From Betaproteobacteria bacterium UBA1934 (GTDB lineage Bacteria; Pseudomonadota; Gammaproteobacteria; Burkholderiales; Rhodocyclaceae), in contig DDFG01000003.1 in assembly GCA_002337055.1 (NCBI GenBank), positions 71,853 through 135,852 on the forward strand: a stretch of DNA of 64,000 nucleotides. The letters are read 5' to 3'. Position 1 is the stretch's first letter; the number at the start of each line of letters is the position of its first letter. The position numbers and the translations under genes were made by a program. This document shows, in pieces, positions 36,872-45,147 of this stretch. The notes beneath the pieces are model-generated. The model did no database searches. It saw nothing but the letters and a program-made list of their open reading frames with translations, and was not told the DNA's origin.

Positions 36872-37201
36872 TCAATCGATGTCAATCACATTGTCGATTT
36901 CTGCTTCGTCGTACACTTCTCGAGCTTGCCATCCTTGGCCAAAGAAATTGATAACCTCCGCTTCGCTCTCGCACACGGCGCCGCTAAAAACATCAGATTC
37001 GCCCAGCCACTGGGTGTAGCGCGCTATGTGGCACACGCACTTGCCAGTGGCTGTGCGGTACAACCGGAGCGTGGTAGCGATACCGGTGGTACCGCTATAA
37101 TTTGGGTGGCATTGGTCCGATGAGCTTTTGCTGCTGGCAATCAACTCACCCTTGAAGCGAATATTCGGGGCGCCGGTGATGGAGAGTGTGGTCTGTTGCA
37201 T
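36872..37201 (-). CDS. unknown 109-aa protein behind a palindromic operator
   Basis: Starts ATG 37201 behind AAGGAGCTTCAC. The product has an acidic C-terminus (EVYDEAEIDNVIDID) and no recognised domain or signal peptide. It is transcribed leftward from a promoter containing the perfect 10-bp inverted repeat 37224-37247, so its expression is probably tightly controlled. Confidence 0.6.
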   Translation of the reverse strand: MQQTTLSITGAPNIRFKGELIASSKSSSDQCHPNYSGTTGIATTLRLYRTATGKCVCHIARYTQWLGESDVFSGAVCESEAEVINFFGQGWQAREVYDEAEIDNVIDID

Positions 37202-37223
37202 GTGAAGCTCCTTGTGGGGTTGA

Positions 37224-37247
37224 TTATGTAGTCAACCGACTACATAA
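37224..37247. promoter_or_regulatory. perfect 10-bp inverted repeat operator
   Basis: Arms TTATGTAGTC and GACTACATAA are exact reverse complements around AACC. The site lies 22 bases upstream of the 109-aa gene start, where the minus strand also offers TTGACT. This is the best-formed dimeric-repressor site in the left part of the island; the repressor may be one of the island's HTH proteins. Confidence 0.65.
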
Positions 37248-37259
37248 CCGTATAGCGCC

Positions 37260-37662
37260 ACCAGTGCACAAAAATGGCTGTTTTTGCCTAAATAACAGGC
37301 AGCCAGACTGACTTTTTTGTAACAAGTTGTAACAACGACCGAAATTCGGGTTGTGTACGCAAAGTGCCAAAGGGAGTGGCTCAACCAGCCGCCCGTGGCG
37401 GCTAAGGTCGACGGTTAAGCCGGCGCCTGCGGTCTTGAGTGTGGCCACCGGCTCAGGCCGAAGGCGAGACCAGGACGAGTCGCCCGGGAAGAACGCCAAC
37501 CATTGGGGAGGGCGTGAGTGCAGGCCTCCGGCAAGGCCTTGGCTGAGGTGAACATTTACTCCAACCAAGGATAAAACCCCTCACTACACGAACCGCCACG
37601 TAATTCCACGTGGCGGCACGTAGCGACCCAATGTCGCCGTGCTCCTACTCAAGGAGCCCAAC
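37260..37662 (+). other. structured intergenic region before the replication module
   Basis: No gene is supported. Visible structures: tandem TTGTAACA copies (about 37318-37335), an interrupted inverted repeat CAAC-CCGAA/TTCGG-GTTG after them, AGCCGCC/GGCGGCT (about 37388-37404), AGGCCT/AGGCCT, and CCGCCACGT/ACGTGGCGG (37593-37616) ahead of the ribosome site AAGGAG. The arrangement before a TrfA-like initiator suggests replication control RNA or operator sites. Confidence 0.4.
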
Positions 37663-37884
37663 ATGAGCAAACTGCTCGACCGGAACGAGTTGGCCGACTA
37701 TCTCGGCCGAAGCCCTGACACCATCAAAAAAGACCTGAAGCGCAACCCCATAGCAGTCCCTCCACGTCTACACATCCCCGGCACTCGCCTGCTGCGGTGG
37801 CGGATGGAGGATGTGGAAGCCTGGCTTGACCAGTGGGTAATTCAGGTGCCAGGTGACGTTCCCCCCCATCGCGGAGAGGGGTAA
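37663..37884 (+). CDS. AlpA/excisionase-type HTH protein, 73 aa
   Basis: Begins MSKLLDRNELADYLGRSPDT, a MerR-like helix-turn-helix of the excisionase/plasmid Rep-associated type, with the conserved W-rich end RWRMEDVEAWLDQW. ATG 37663 lies behind AAGGAG; it ends 2 bases before the TrfA-like gene and is probably coupled to it as a copy-control or accessory protein. Confidence 0.75.
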   Translation: MSKLLDRNELADYLGRSPDTIKKDLKRNPIAVPPRLHIPGTRLLRWRMEDVEAWLDQWVIQVPGDVPPHRGEG

Positions 37885-37886
37885 CC

Positions 37887-38756
37887 ATGGATGATGCGAC
37901 CTTTATCGCCATTTCAAACGGTGAGGCGGAACGGAAGAAATGCTTTGATGAGAGGAAGTTTGAGGCCGAAACGGAAACCCGCTTTCCCAGGGCAAAATAT
38001 GCGCCGCGGGATGTGCCGATGCCGCCCAGATTTCTTCACTGTTCGCTGTTCAACGCAGCGGGCCCACAGACGCCTCGACATGCACATGTGGTCGACTTTT
38101 TCCCCGTCTCGAGCGGAGGCTTTCTTTACTACGAAGGCCCCGAACTACGTCAAGAAGATGAAACTGTCCTGCTCTACTTACTTGGGCTGGCACAAGGAAA
38201 GGTCGCAGATTGCCCCGTGACACTCAATCCCAAAGCAGCATGCGTCGAAATGGGATGGTCAAAAAGAGAAAAGGACTCCAATCCTGAACGACTTGAAGCC
38301 TCACTCAATCGCATGGTCGGAGCTACAGTCCAGTATTTCGATAAGGAAAACATTCCTCGGTGGAAAACGGGCCTGGTCTGGCAGGTCAAATACGACTCCT
38401 CTACGTCCTGGGAAGTGAGACTGCCAGTCTCAATGCTTTCGGCCTTTGAGAGCCCCATTTTCGTGAATCGCAAAGCCAGAGCCCAGCTTCCAACCGGCTT
38501 TCCGTCGTGGTTGTTTGGGCAGATTTGCGCGAACAACTGCAAGATTCCCTTCTCATTCGAAACACTGCGAAGCCTGAGCGGCAGTTCACTGAGCAACCCA
38601 TACGAACTCGCTCGGCTCATTCGCAAAACGATGAAGAAAATCGCCGAACTCACGCCGTACTCATGGCAGGTAAAAAACCAGACGTTGTACGTATTCAAGA
38701 ACACTAGAGACTCGGAGGAGACAGTCGACGTAGGCCCCCCTAAGCAAATTTCGTAG
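37887..38756 (+). CDS. TrfA-like replication initiator
   Basis: A 289-aa protein resembling plasmid TrfA/RepA initiators: after an N-terminal basic stretch comes RFLHCSLFNA, then FLYYEGPELRQEDETVLLYLL and GLAQGK, then MGWSKREKDSNPERLEASLN and RMVGATVQYF, the winged-helix layout of TrfA (LDQ-D--W-Q-L-LAR, LGWS---Y--L--SL-RL-A--V). Downstream repeats look like iterons, so the island probably has, or had, its own replication origin. Confidence 0.7.
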   Translation: MDDATFIAISNGEAERKKCFDERKFEAETETRFPRAKYAPRDVPMPPRFLHCSLFNAAGPQTPRHAHVVDFFPVSSGGFLYYEGPELRQEDETVLLYLLGLAQGKVADCPVTLNPKAACVEMGWSKREKDSNPERLEASLNRMVGATVQYFDKENIPRWKTGLVWQVKYDSSTSWEVRLPVSMLSAFESPIFVNRKARAQLPTGFPSWLFGQICANNCKIPFSFETLRSLSGSSLSNPYELARLIRKTMKKIAELTPYSWQVKNQTLYVFKNTRDSEETVDVGPPKQIS

Positions 38757-38850
38757 GCGATAGAGCCTACAAAAACCGAGGCGGATTAGCCTACAAAAAA
38801 ACACTTGTATGCTGTTTCGCCTACATGGCTCTGGCGGAACAGCATACAAG
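38754..38850 (+). other. candidate iteron origin with 13-bp inverted repeat
   Basis: GTAGGC/GCCTAC forms a hairpin at 38754-38770 overlapping the initiator stop. AGCCTACAAAAA occurs at 38764 and 38788 (24 apart), and CGCCTACATGG at 38818. A perfect 13-bp inverted repeat, CTTGTATGCTGTT (38804-38816) / AACAGCATACAAG (38838-38850), encloses the third copy and is followed by an A-rich run. This fits an initiator-binding origin or a strong hairpin terminator. Confidence 0.55.
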
Positions 38851-39247
38851 AAAAAACCAAAAAAACCATTGCAAATTAGTGTGTTACGACGACCGTAAAC
38901 GCTTCTCTAAACACTCATCACCCCGAGCACGCCCTCGGCAACCCTCTCGAGGCAGCTGATTTTTGATTGGGGAAATTTTTGAAAGGCTCCTGGCCTCGCT
39001 CAAAGGAAAAGACTTCTGGTCGAGAACAGCTCGTCAGGGTCACCTTGGCGGTTCTAGTCCTTTCCCGACAAAACGCCCTGGAGCCCCCTCAATAAGCCAA
39101 AAACGTTGAGCCCGACGTATCTCGATGAAAAGCTGGCCAACTGCTAGCGACCCGATTTCAGCGCTGAAAGTGGCTTCGCAACCGCGCCCCTCATCCCACA
39201 GCCGTAAAACCGCCAAGAGAACGGGCCAGGTGGCCCGTCCGAATCAA
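38851..39247. other. non-coding stretch between origin repeats and next gene
   Basis: No gene is supported. It holds an A-rich tract after the origin-like repeats, the palindrome TTTCAGCGCTGAAA at 39156, and an 8-bp hairpin ACGGGCCA/TGGCCCGT at 39221-39238 just past the 39248 gene's stop. Confidence 0.4.
39156..39169. repeat. island palindrome TTTCAGCGCTGAAA, copy 1
   Basis: Exact 14-bp palindrome in non-coding DNA. Near-identical copies lie at 41181, 44144 and 49505. Confidence 0.6.
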
Positions 39248-39811
39248 TCAGTCTTTCCTGGATGAGATGATTCCGCAAATTGAGAGATGCCTCACCTCTT
39301 TCGTGGTTGGCGCCTTGAGCATCACGGCGTGATGTTTCAGCCAGTCGACGCTGCGCGTCAAATCAGCCAAGCGTTGCTCATAAGCAAAGCCCTTTAGCTT
39401 CTTGCCGTGAGTTACCCACGCCCGCAAATGCTCTCGCGGGCATTCCACCGGCAATGAGAGTGTCGGGTAGCCCCATTTCGCATTGAAATGGAAGGTTACC
39501 GACTCCTCCCCCATACCACCTTCCAGGCACGCCTGAACAGCAGGCTCGGCTAGATTCGCAACCGTCACACCGAGCACGTCCCGAATCTGAATGAAAACTA
39601 GCAAAAAGGTCTGTCCCGAGTGAGAGCTGACTGGATGAATCGCAAGATGTGCCGATTCTCCTTGGCGTTCAAGAGCCTCCAAAAATACTGGGCTGTGCGT
39701 GGCCAAAACACAGGGTCGAGTGCCCAGGGGGTTCTCCATATCCGCCAATGGATGGGGAAACAGCACCGTGCCGGAGTGCAGTTCAACAACGGGGTCAATG
39801 TGATGATGCAT
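39248..39811 (-). CDS. unknown 187-aa protein
   Basis: Starts MHHHIDPVVELHSG; contains VLATHSPVFLEALERQG and a C-terminal basic helical region. The THSPVFLEAL stretch resembles a motif of ATPase/OLD-like proteins (ATHSP...LE), but no Walker A is present, so that likeness may be fortuitous or the gene may be a fragment. Read leftward; weak AGGAAC ribosome site. Confidence 0.5.
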   Translation of the reverse strand: MHHHIDPVVELHSGTVLFPHPLADMENPLGTRPCVLATHSPVFLEALERQGESAHLAIHPVSSHSGQTFLLVFIQIRDVLGVTVANLAEPAVQACLEGGMGEESVTFHFNAKWGYPTLSLPVECPREHLRAWVTHGKKLKGFAYEQRLADLTRSVDWLKHHAVMLKAPTTKEVRHLSICGIISSRKD

Positions 39812-39900
39812 GTCAGGTTCCTCAATAATGTCCTTGGAACCTCGTATAGCGAGCGCCGCAGCAGGTGCTGTTACCTTCGTTACCGGTTACGACGGATAGA

Positions 39901-39932
39901 AAAAACCCGCAGCAGCACGTGGCCACTGCGGG
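39901..39932 (-). terminator. terminator after the XRE-like gene
   Basis: CCCGCA (39906-39911) / TGCGGG (39927-39932) with additional inner GC pairs and an A run on the left, i.e. a T run on the minus strand. It ends transcription of 39975-40625. Confidence 0.6.
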
Positions 39933-39974
39933 AAGAGGAACACTATTCAAGAAACTAGCGAACGGCTGATGCCG

Positions 39975-40625
39975 CTAAGCAGCCTTGGCTATTTCAGATA
40001 CTCGCTGCTCTACATCATCAAGAACAACGGCCGCGTTCAGCAATTCCTCCAACAAGCCAGGGAGTCGGTTTCCCCCTAGGCTTCCGTCGGAAGACACTTC
40101 GGCATACAACGACAGCAGGAATTGCTGGACCTCGGGGTCAGCCTCCCAAACCAACTTCGGCATCATTCCCCCGACCATCGGGTCGCTGGCCAACCGCTCG
40201 AGACCGCGCCTAATTTGCTCGCTTCCAGCCTCGCCAGCAGGTAGCCAATCTTCGATACGGATGCGGCCAGCGACAAGCATGACGAGAATAGGGGGAACTG
40301 GCTTGCCAAAGGCTTCCGACAGATAGCGTGCCACCGCCATCGCAAAGTCTCGGCTGATGTGCTGGGTGTCTCGGTGGCCATACCTCAGTTGAGCGATATA
40401 GCCGTAGGTGACCCCCAGCGCGCGTGCCATCTCTCCAAGCTGATGGCCGCGGATGTTGGCGGCCTTCAGTAGCAACGCCGTAAGCGCCCCGCCCGGACCA
40501 AGAAATTCGTCGGCCAGTAGGCCAGTCCAGCCAGTTCTTCGCCCACCAGTTTTCTTTGGGGAATCTGCTTTGGCCTCGGGTTGAACGCTTTCGGAATCGA
40601 CTTGTGACTCGTGTTTTTCATTCAT
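39975..40625 (-). CDS. XRE-like HTH regulator, 216 aa
   Basis: A helix-turn-helix is visible at about residues 55-100 (GHQLGEMARALGVTYGYIAQ, then LRYGHRD), preceded by a charged, flexible N-terminus and followed by a long helical domain. The layout matches island regulators that couple an XRE domain to an effector region. ATG 40625 has GAGG five bases upstream; an in-frame start exists at 40640. Confidence 0.65.
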   Translation of the reverse strand: MNEKHESQVDSESVQPEAKADSPKKTGGRRTGWTGLLADEFLGPGGALTALLLKAANIRGHQLGEMARALGVTYGYIAQLRYGHRDTQHISRDFAMAVARYLSEAFGKPVPPILVMLVAGRIRIEDWLPAGEAGSEQIRRGLERLASDPMVGGMMPKLVWEADPEVQQFLLSLYAEVSSDGSLGGNRLPGLLEELLNAAVVLDDVEQRVSEIAKAA

Positions 40626-40695
40626 GGTTGCCTCACTCAAATGACCTGAACAGGGAAGGTCCTGCTCTTCGTATAGGCACCAGAAATGAACTGGG

Positions 40696-41106
40696 TCAGC
40701 CGCTGGTTTTGATTCGGCGTTTTCGGGTGCGGCCTACGCCGGCATCGACCATCGCCGCCAACAATTTGCTCCATTGGTCACGTGCATCTCGAGCCATCGC
40801 CGTCAGCTCTGGCGACTTCTTCGGAGCGCTGAGGTAAAACTCGGTCGCCAGTCGAATGTAGTACGCAAGCCGTTTTGCCGCGCGCTCTCGAGCCTCGGTA
40901 TCGAGCACCTGGCGCTGCCGTGAAAGCATGTATTCCAGTTGCTCACGCTCCTTGTCGGTCAGCCTGGCGAGTAGTTCAGGAGAAGCCTCTCGGTCGGTAA
41001 TGCTGAGACGCCCCAACGTGATGGAGCGCCCCCGTTTGTATTCTGGGCTAGGGTCGTAGACGGTTCGTACAAGTGTCAGAGTCTTGCCGCGTTGGCGGAT
41101 TTGCAT
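40696..41106 (-). CDS. unknown 136-aa protein
   Basis: Begins MQIRQRGKTLTLVRTVYDP behind AAAGGGAG; the middle is rich in charged helices (LTDKEREQLEYMLSRQRQVL), and the C-terminus is basic (GRTRKRRIKTSG). Looks like an island-borne nucleic-acid-associated helper; no family recognised. Same strand as the XRE-like gene 70 bases downstream. Confidence 0.6.
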   Translation of the reverse strand: MQIRQRGKTLTLVRTVYDPSPEYKRGRSITLGRLSITDREASPELLARLTDKEREQLEYMLSRQRQVLDTEARERAAKRLAYYIRLATEFYLSAPKKSPELTAMARDARDQWSKLLAAMVDAGVGRTRKRRIKTSG

Positions 41107-41783
41107 AGTCGGTCTCCCTTTGGCGGTCGGCGGTTATTCGCCAACAGGTATAGCGACTGCGGCCAGCGGTATGCGGCCGGTTTCGGCGCTGAAACTGACC
41201 GGCGCCCCCGCGACTTCAGACTTTCTGTGCGAAACCTCTAATGAGTTACCCCCCAAGCTCATCGCAACTGACCACCGAATATCGCCCTAGTGACCAGACG
41301 CAATCAGGCAGCTACCGGCCACAAGCGGACTATCGCCAGTGCCATCGCCGCTGGCCGCTAAACAATCCAGACCGGCCCGAACGCTACCTTGCCAACTATT
41401 TCAGAAATTCAATGAAGAGTCAGTATCTGCAGCATGCTCGTTGCTAGGAAGATACTCATATAACTACCGCCCGTTGGACCGAACACTGGCGACGCTTGAG
41501 TACTATGAGGCCTCCAGGAGTTATTCCTTGCCGATACAATGGCTTTACGAGACAGGGTTTGAAGATTGGCCGTACGCATTTGCAGGGGCTTGCCTTTAGT
41601 TTCGCTGGAAAAACCATGCTTGAGTCGGATAGGCATTACCTCTCCTTATGACGCTCCAGAATGCCATAGTCTAGGAATTGGCTGCACAAGTCCTGCCCAA
41701 AAAATTCCAACCTGAATGAATCAATGGGTTACGAGCCATCTGAACTCAAAAATCGGACTTGTTCAGACAATCCCTAGGTTCAA
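41107..41783. other. non-coding or decayed 0.68-kb region
   Basis: No frame here has a good start and family look. The + frame ending near 41599 reads smoothly for about 60 codons (EYYEASRSYSLPIQWLYETG) but lacks a supported start, so it may be a gene remnant. The island palindrome occurs at 41181-41194. Confidence 0.35.
41181..41194. repeat. island palindrome, copy 2
   Basis: TTTCGGCGCTGAAA, one base from the exact palindrome at 39156; intergenic. Confidence 0.55.
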
Positions 41784-42548
41784 TTAGTCGCGTTGCTCAT
41801 CGATTAGAGCCTGATGCCTAGAGCCATTCTCAAGAAGGCTTCCATTTGTCACCACATGAAATTGTCCAAGGTGCTCTTGAATAAATGTCTGACCTCGTTC
41901 AGTAAGAAGGTTGATGCTCTTGTTTAGAACTGCGATGTCATTATTCAATTCAAGCAGGAAGTTTTGAGCGGTTGAAATTATATTGGCCAGTCGTATATCT
42001 ACAGATTTATATAATATTGATTTTGCAGCTTCATTACCCGAAAAATTATTTTCAATTTTCATTATCTCGTCAAAAGCTTGAGCGTGAGCGCCGTCTTGTA
42101 GCTCTTTGTATTTAATTGTTTTTTCATAAACAAGGTTTTGAGCTTTCTCACGCAAATCTAACTGCATACTACCAATGGCACTAATGGCGGCAACATTTAA
42201 TCTGGTTAGGTGCTCTTGGTATTGCATTATCGCGTCGGAAACAGCTTTCATACGTTGAAATTCTTTGTCTTTTCGAAGTTCGTCAATTTCTGCCAAGATT
42301 CGATGAACTTCAGTTTTTCGCTTAATCTCCAAATCAGCATCGAGGCTTCTTTGCTTCATCTCAATGCTGGCGGTGTGGGATGCTTCTTTCATCCTAGCTT
42401 CCGATTCCGCCTGGATTGCGTGTTGTTCGCGTTCAACTTGGCGACGATGTTCACGACTTTTCAACGGCTCCCTCGCCCAATCAGTCATTAATTTGATTGG
42501 CTCATAAATAATGTCGTCAAGCTTATCAAACATGTCAAAAAAGGCCAT
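41784..42548 (-). CDS. coiled-coil protein of unknown three-gene operon (gene 3)
   Basis: A 254-aa soluble, mostly helical protein starting MAFFDMFDKLDDIIYEPIKL, with a long coiled coil rich in Arg/Glu/Gln (about 30-110) and a second helical part. No catalytic motif or membrane segment is seen. GAGG ribosome site. Overlaps the preceding gene by 14 bases and is AT-richer than the neighbouring island, suggesting separate origin. Confidence 0.7.
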   Translation of the reverse strand: MAFFDMFDKLDDIIYEPIKLMTDWAREPLKSREHRRQVEREQHAIQAESEARMKEASHTASIEMKQRSLDADLEIKRKTEVHRILAEIDELRKDKEFQRMKAVSDAIMQYQEHLTRLNVAAISAIGSMQLDLREKAQNLVYEKTIKYKELQDGAHAQAFDEIMKIENNFSGNEAAKSILYKSVDIRLANIISTAQNFLLELNNDIAVLNKSINLLTERGQTFIQEHLGQFHVVTNGSLLENGSRHQALIDEQRD

Positions 42549-43035
42549 TTTTTTCCTCTTTAAGTGCCTCTAACGCTCTGTCAAATAGATGCTTTGATTT
42601 TTCGCCTTGGTAGCGCAACCGTTCTAAACGGTCGTCTGCCGTCTTGCTAACCGCGAGCAGTGCATCTAGGTAATTTATTGATTCCTTTACAGCGTTTTCT
42701 AATATCGAACTACATTCGTTTCCGCGGCAGCCATCGTCGACAACGAATTTTTCACAAAGCTTTCTGTAGGCACTAACAAATATATCAACGTCCACATCTG
42801 GCGAGTCAGACCTTTCAGCCTTTGTGTTTTCAATAATTTCTTTATAGTACGATGGATGTTGAGCGAGCCAGCTGAACATGTATTTATCTACAGCGATATT
42901 CATATCGCTTGAGTTCGACTTATGTAAAAACATGGGCCTGAATAAGCGAGGCTCTTCCCTACAGTAATCAGAGACAATAGCCCCGCGCCCTTTCTTCAAG
43001 AAGGCCAGCGTTTTTAATAAGCTGTTTTTATTCAT
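42535..43035 (-). CDS. unknown protein of three-gene operon (gene 2)
   Basis: A 166-aa protein with a basic N-terminus (MNKNSLLKTLAFLKKGRG), a CxxxxC-like pair (GCRGNEC around residue 103) and a charged helical C-terminus. No known family. It overlaps gene 1 by 8 bases and gene 3 by 14, so the three products are made as a coupled set and probably act together. Confidence 0.7.
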   Translation of the reverse strand: MNKNSLLKTLAFLKKGRGAIVSDYCREEPRLFRPMFLHKSNSSDMNIAVDKYMFSWLAQHPSYYKEIIENTKAERSDSPDVDVDIFVSAYRKLCEKFVVDDGCRGNECSSILENAVKESINYLDALLAVSKTADDRLERLRYQGEKSKHLFDRALEALKEEKNGLF

Positions 43036-43645
43036 TTGCCTCGTTTTTGGTGACTGAGCTTATCTCGCCTTTAGCTTGCCTACGAATATCTCCGATTGTG
43101 TCAAATGTATGCTCTTCAATCAATCCGGAGCTTACGTCTAGGCTTTTGGTGTAGCTATTAACCAATTCTTGTATCCACTGACTAGCAACATCACTAGAAA
43201 CTTGCGAATCTTTCAGAGCTGCGGAAACCTCTTGCAAGGTATCGGAGAAAAACTTTGCTCTTTCTTTGCGCAAATCCTCTTGAAGCGAGCCGACAAATTT
43301 TATTTCTTCTTTGAATTCCTTGATGAGCGTTAGGTAATTTTTCTCATATTCAAAGAGAAGTTGAAGTCGCTCTTTAAGTTTAGACGTTGCTAAGTGCTCG
43401 TCAAAATTCATCACGATTGTTTTTTTTATCGTGTCTTTAATGTTCTTATCTACCTCTAGTTTTTCGAGGCAATTATCAATTACTTTGGAAAAGTCATCCG
43501 GTGTAGCCATTATCATCCCTCTTGTGTTGAGTTTATCGTTCGGAATAGACAGGTTCTTTGTGTCTGGTATATCAAATGTTCGATTTGAATGTAAAGGGTT
43601 CTTTTTTTCTGCGAGTCGTTGGCGCAGTCTTTCTAAATATTCCAT
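43028..43645 (-). CDS. helical protein of three-gene operon (gene 1)
   Basis: A 205-aa soluble protein starting MEYLERLRQRLAEKK, with helical heptad-like segments throughout (LEKLEVDKNIKDTIKKT, EYEKNYLTLIKEFKEEIKFV) and no membrane segment. First gene of the overlapping operon. Weak ribosome site. Function unknown; a multi-gene island operon of helical proteins is compatible with a defence or partition-like complex, which is speculation. Confidence 0.7.
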   Translation of the reverse strand: MEYLERLRQRLAEKKNPLHSNRTFDIPDTKNLSIPNDKLNTRGMIMATPDDFSKVIDNCLEKLEVDKNIKDTIKKTIVMNFDEHLATSKLKERLQLLFEYEKNYLTLIKEFKEEIKFVGSLQEDLRKERAKFFSDTLQEVSAALKDSQVSSDVASQWIQELVNSYTKSLDVSSGLIEEHTFDTIGDIRRQAKGEISSVTKNEANE

Positions 43646-44167
43646 TGTTTGTCATGCTGCAATGAGGCATTTAACGTAAGTGACATCATCATGCACTTTG
43701 ACATGTTATCCGGACGGCTGTTCGTTAGTCTAGTATCAAGATACAAAGCGACGACCTCAGCCCATCGTTATCCCCTGTATAGCCAGCCGGTCACTCGCCA
43801 TCATCGGACTAGCGAACGTATTCGGCAGTCTGTACGCAGGCTCATGCGTGCCTCGTTATCGCAGCAAGTATGTCCTGGCAGTAATGTACGGTTCGCGGGC
43901 CTTGCAGCACGAAGACCCGTTTCGGAGACTTCTCAGCGATGTGGTACGCCGACATCGCGTAGGCCATCACTGCCGCACTGGTTAATTTACCCACCAAGGA
44001 GGCTGTAATTACAGTTACTCAAAGCAATAGACCGGTTGCTGCTGAATGCTGACTTGCACCCCCACGACACCAACGTCCGAATTGGGTCGATTGGAGCCAG
44101 TCAAATCGATGCAATTCGTAGGTCTCCGAAACGCGATTTCGCATTTCAGCACTGAAATCCTGCAATG
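43646..44167. other. non-coding stretch between operon and structured RNA region
   Basis: I see no gene. It contains the promoter side of the three-gene operon, several short inverted repeats, a GTACGGTTC group-II-like string (43886) without a matching domain V stem, and the island palindrome at 44144. Confidence 0.35.
44144..44157. repeat. island palindrome, copy 3
   Basis: TTTCAGCACTGAAA, one base from the exact form; it lies just beyond the terminator of the structured region. Confidence 0.55.
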
Positions 44168-44195
44168 CAAAAAACCCCGCCGTTGCCAGCGGGGT
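44168..44195 (-). terminator. intrinsic terminator of the structured region
   Basis: ACCCCGC (44174-44180) / GCGGGGT (44189-44195) with six A residues on the left, which are a T run on the minus strand. Confidence 0.8.
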
Positions 44196-45115
44196 ACCTG
44201 AAAATGGCTCAGCATGTCCTGCCGACACCGCTCTACTGCCTATCGAATACCAGTGCCACCTGGTCGGGAACGGGATTCAAGCCGTTCCCGGATATTGAAA
44301 ACACAACATCGCCTGCCAAGGCGATAAGACATCTCTTTCGACTGCTCCAGGCTTTCGATACTCCTCGGGACAACCAGCCGGTCTGCCCTTCGTTTCGAAC
44401 TCTACTTGCCTGGTCTCCCCCGGCTCCGGTTATGAACGGTGCCAACCATTCCCGGGTCGCCGGTTCCCACGTTATGCGACGGGGTTGGTGTTTAGCGCGC
44501 TGGCTCCATCCTTCAAATTTTCTGGAGTTTTCCTCCTCACCCGAGAGGGTTTTCGGCGGCCCAAGATTCCAAAACGGCTCGCTTACTGTTGAAAGACTTC
44601 AATACCACCGGCTTGGCCGACCAGAGGTCGGCTACGCGCATCACACTCCGAAAGCATCCTCTGGGGATGCCTAATCTGCTTAAGCTATACAGCGAGGCTT
44701 GCGGCTTGCGCCACACGCGCCCGGGTGCGCCAGTTCTCCCTTGCACCCCTATTGCCTCTCAGCAATCTCAGCAGCCCGCAGCTCGTCACAAGTTGTACCG
44801 TCGCCGGCACCCCTTGGGCAGGAATGGTTACCTGCACTCCCATCGTCAGGAACATCGCGGCATTTCCTCCGCGCGTCCGCGTCCGTGTCGCCCAAACTTG
44901 TCCTATGGAGTGGGGTCGAAGGTGGCATTACAGCCACCAGCGCCCCGTTGCTTGCCGCGCCAGCATGATTAAATGCACGCGGCTTCCGCAGTCTGACCCG
45001 ATTGGCAGTCGGGTGTAACGAGCCATCCGGCTCGGAGATGTCGTGTTGCGCGGGGTTGGCAACCGCGCACGGTCCTGTGGTGGCTGTTTCCCCCGTGTTG
45101 GCAGTACACGTGTGT
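44168..45115 (-). ncRNA. candidate large structured RNA, about 0.95 kb
   Basis: No frame of supported coding character exists here, yet hairpins with perfect stems are packed along it: CGGGAACGG/CCGTTCCCG (44265-44290), ATCGCC/GGCGAT (44308-44325), GCCGACC/GGTCGGC (44616-44632), GCATCC/GGATGC (44654-44670), GGTGGC/GCCACC (44921-44938), ACCCGA/TCGGGT (44996-45014), CGAGCC/GGCTCG (45019-45034), TGCGCGG/CCGCGCA (45047-45069). A minus-strand terminator ends it, and a TATACT -10-like box lies near 45125. It resembles in style the large ornate bacterial RNAs carried by mobile elements; no family is assigned. Confidence 0.5.
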
Positions 45116-45147
45116 CGAGCAGTATAGGGAGAGCTCAGAAACAACGT

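Noticed and set aside
41409..41636. 75-codon minus-strand frame
   Set aside because: No ribosome site or family character, and an opposing frame has equal claim.
43886..43894. GTACGGTTC, resembling the end of group II intron domain V
   Set aside because: No matching domain V stem or reverse transcriptase is present.
44700..45100. Integron attC or tRNA-like elements
   Set aside because: Short GCCTAA-like and TTCGAA strings occur, but no paired core sites, cloverleaf or integron integrase.
44749..45144. Minus-strand frame of 131 codons in the hairpin-rich region
   Set aside because: No protein-like pattern or ribosome site, and hairpins cross it throughout.
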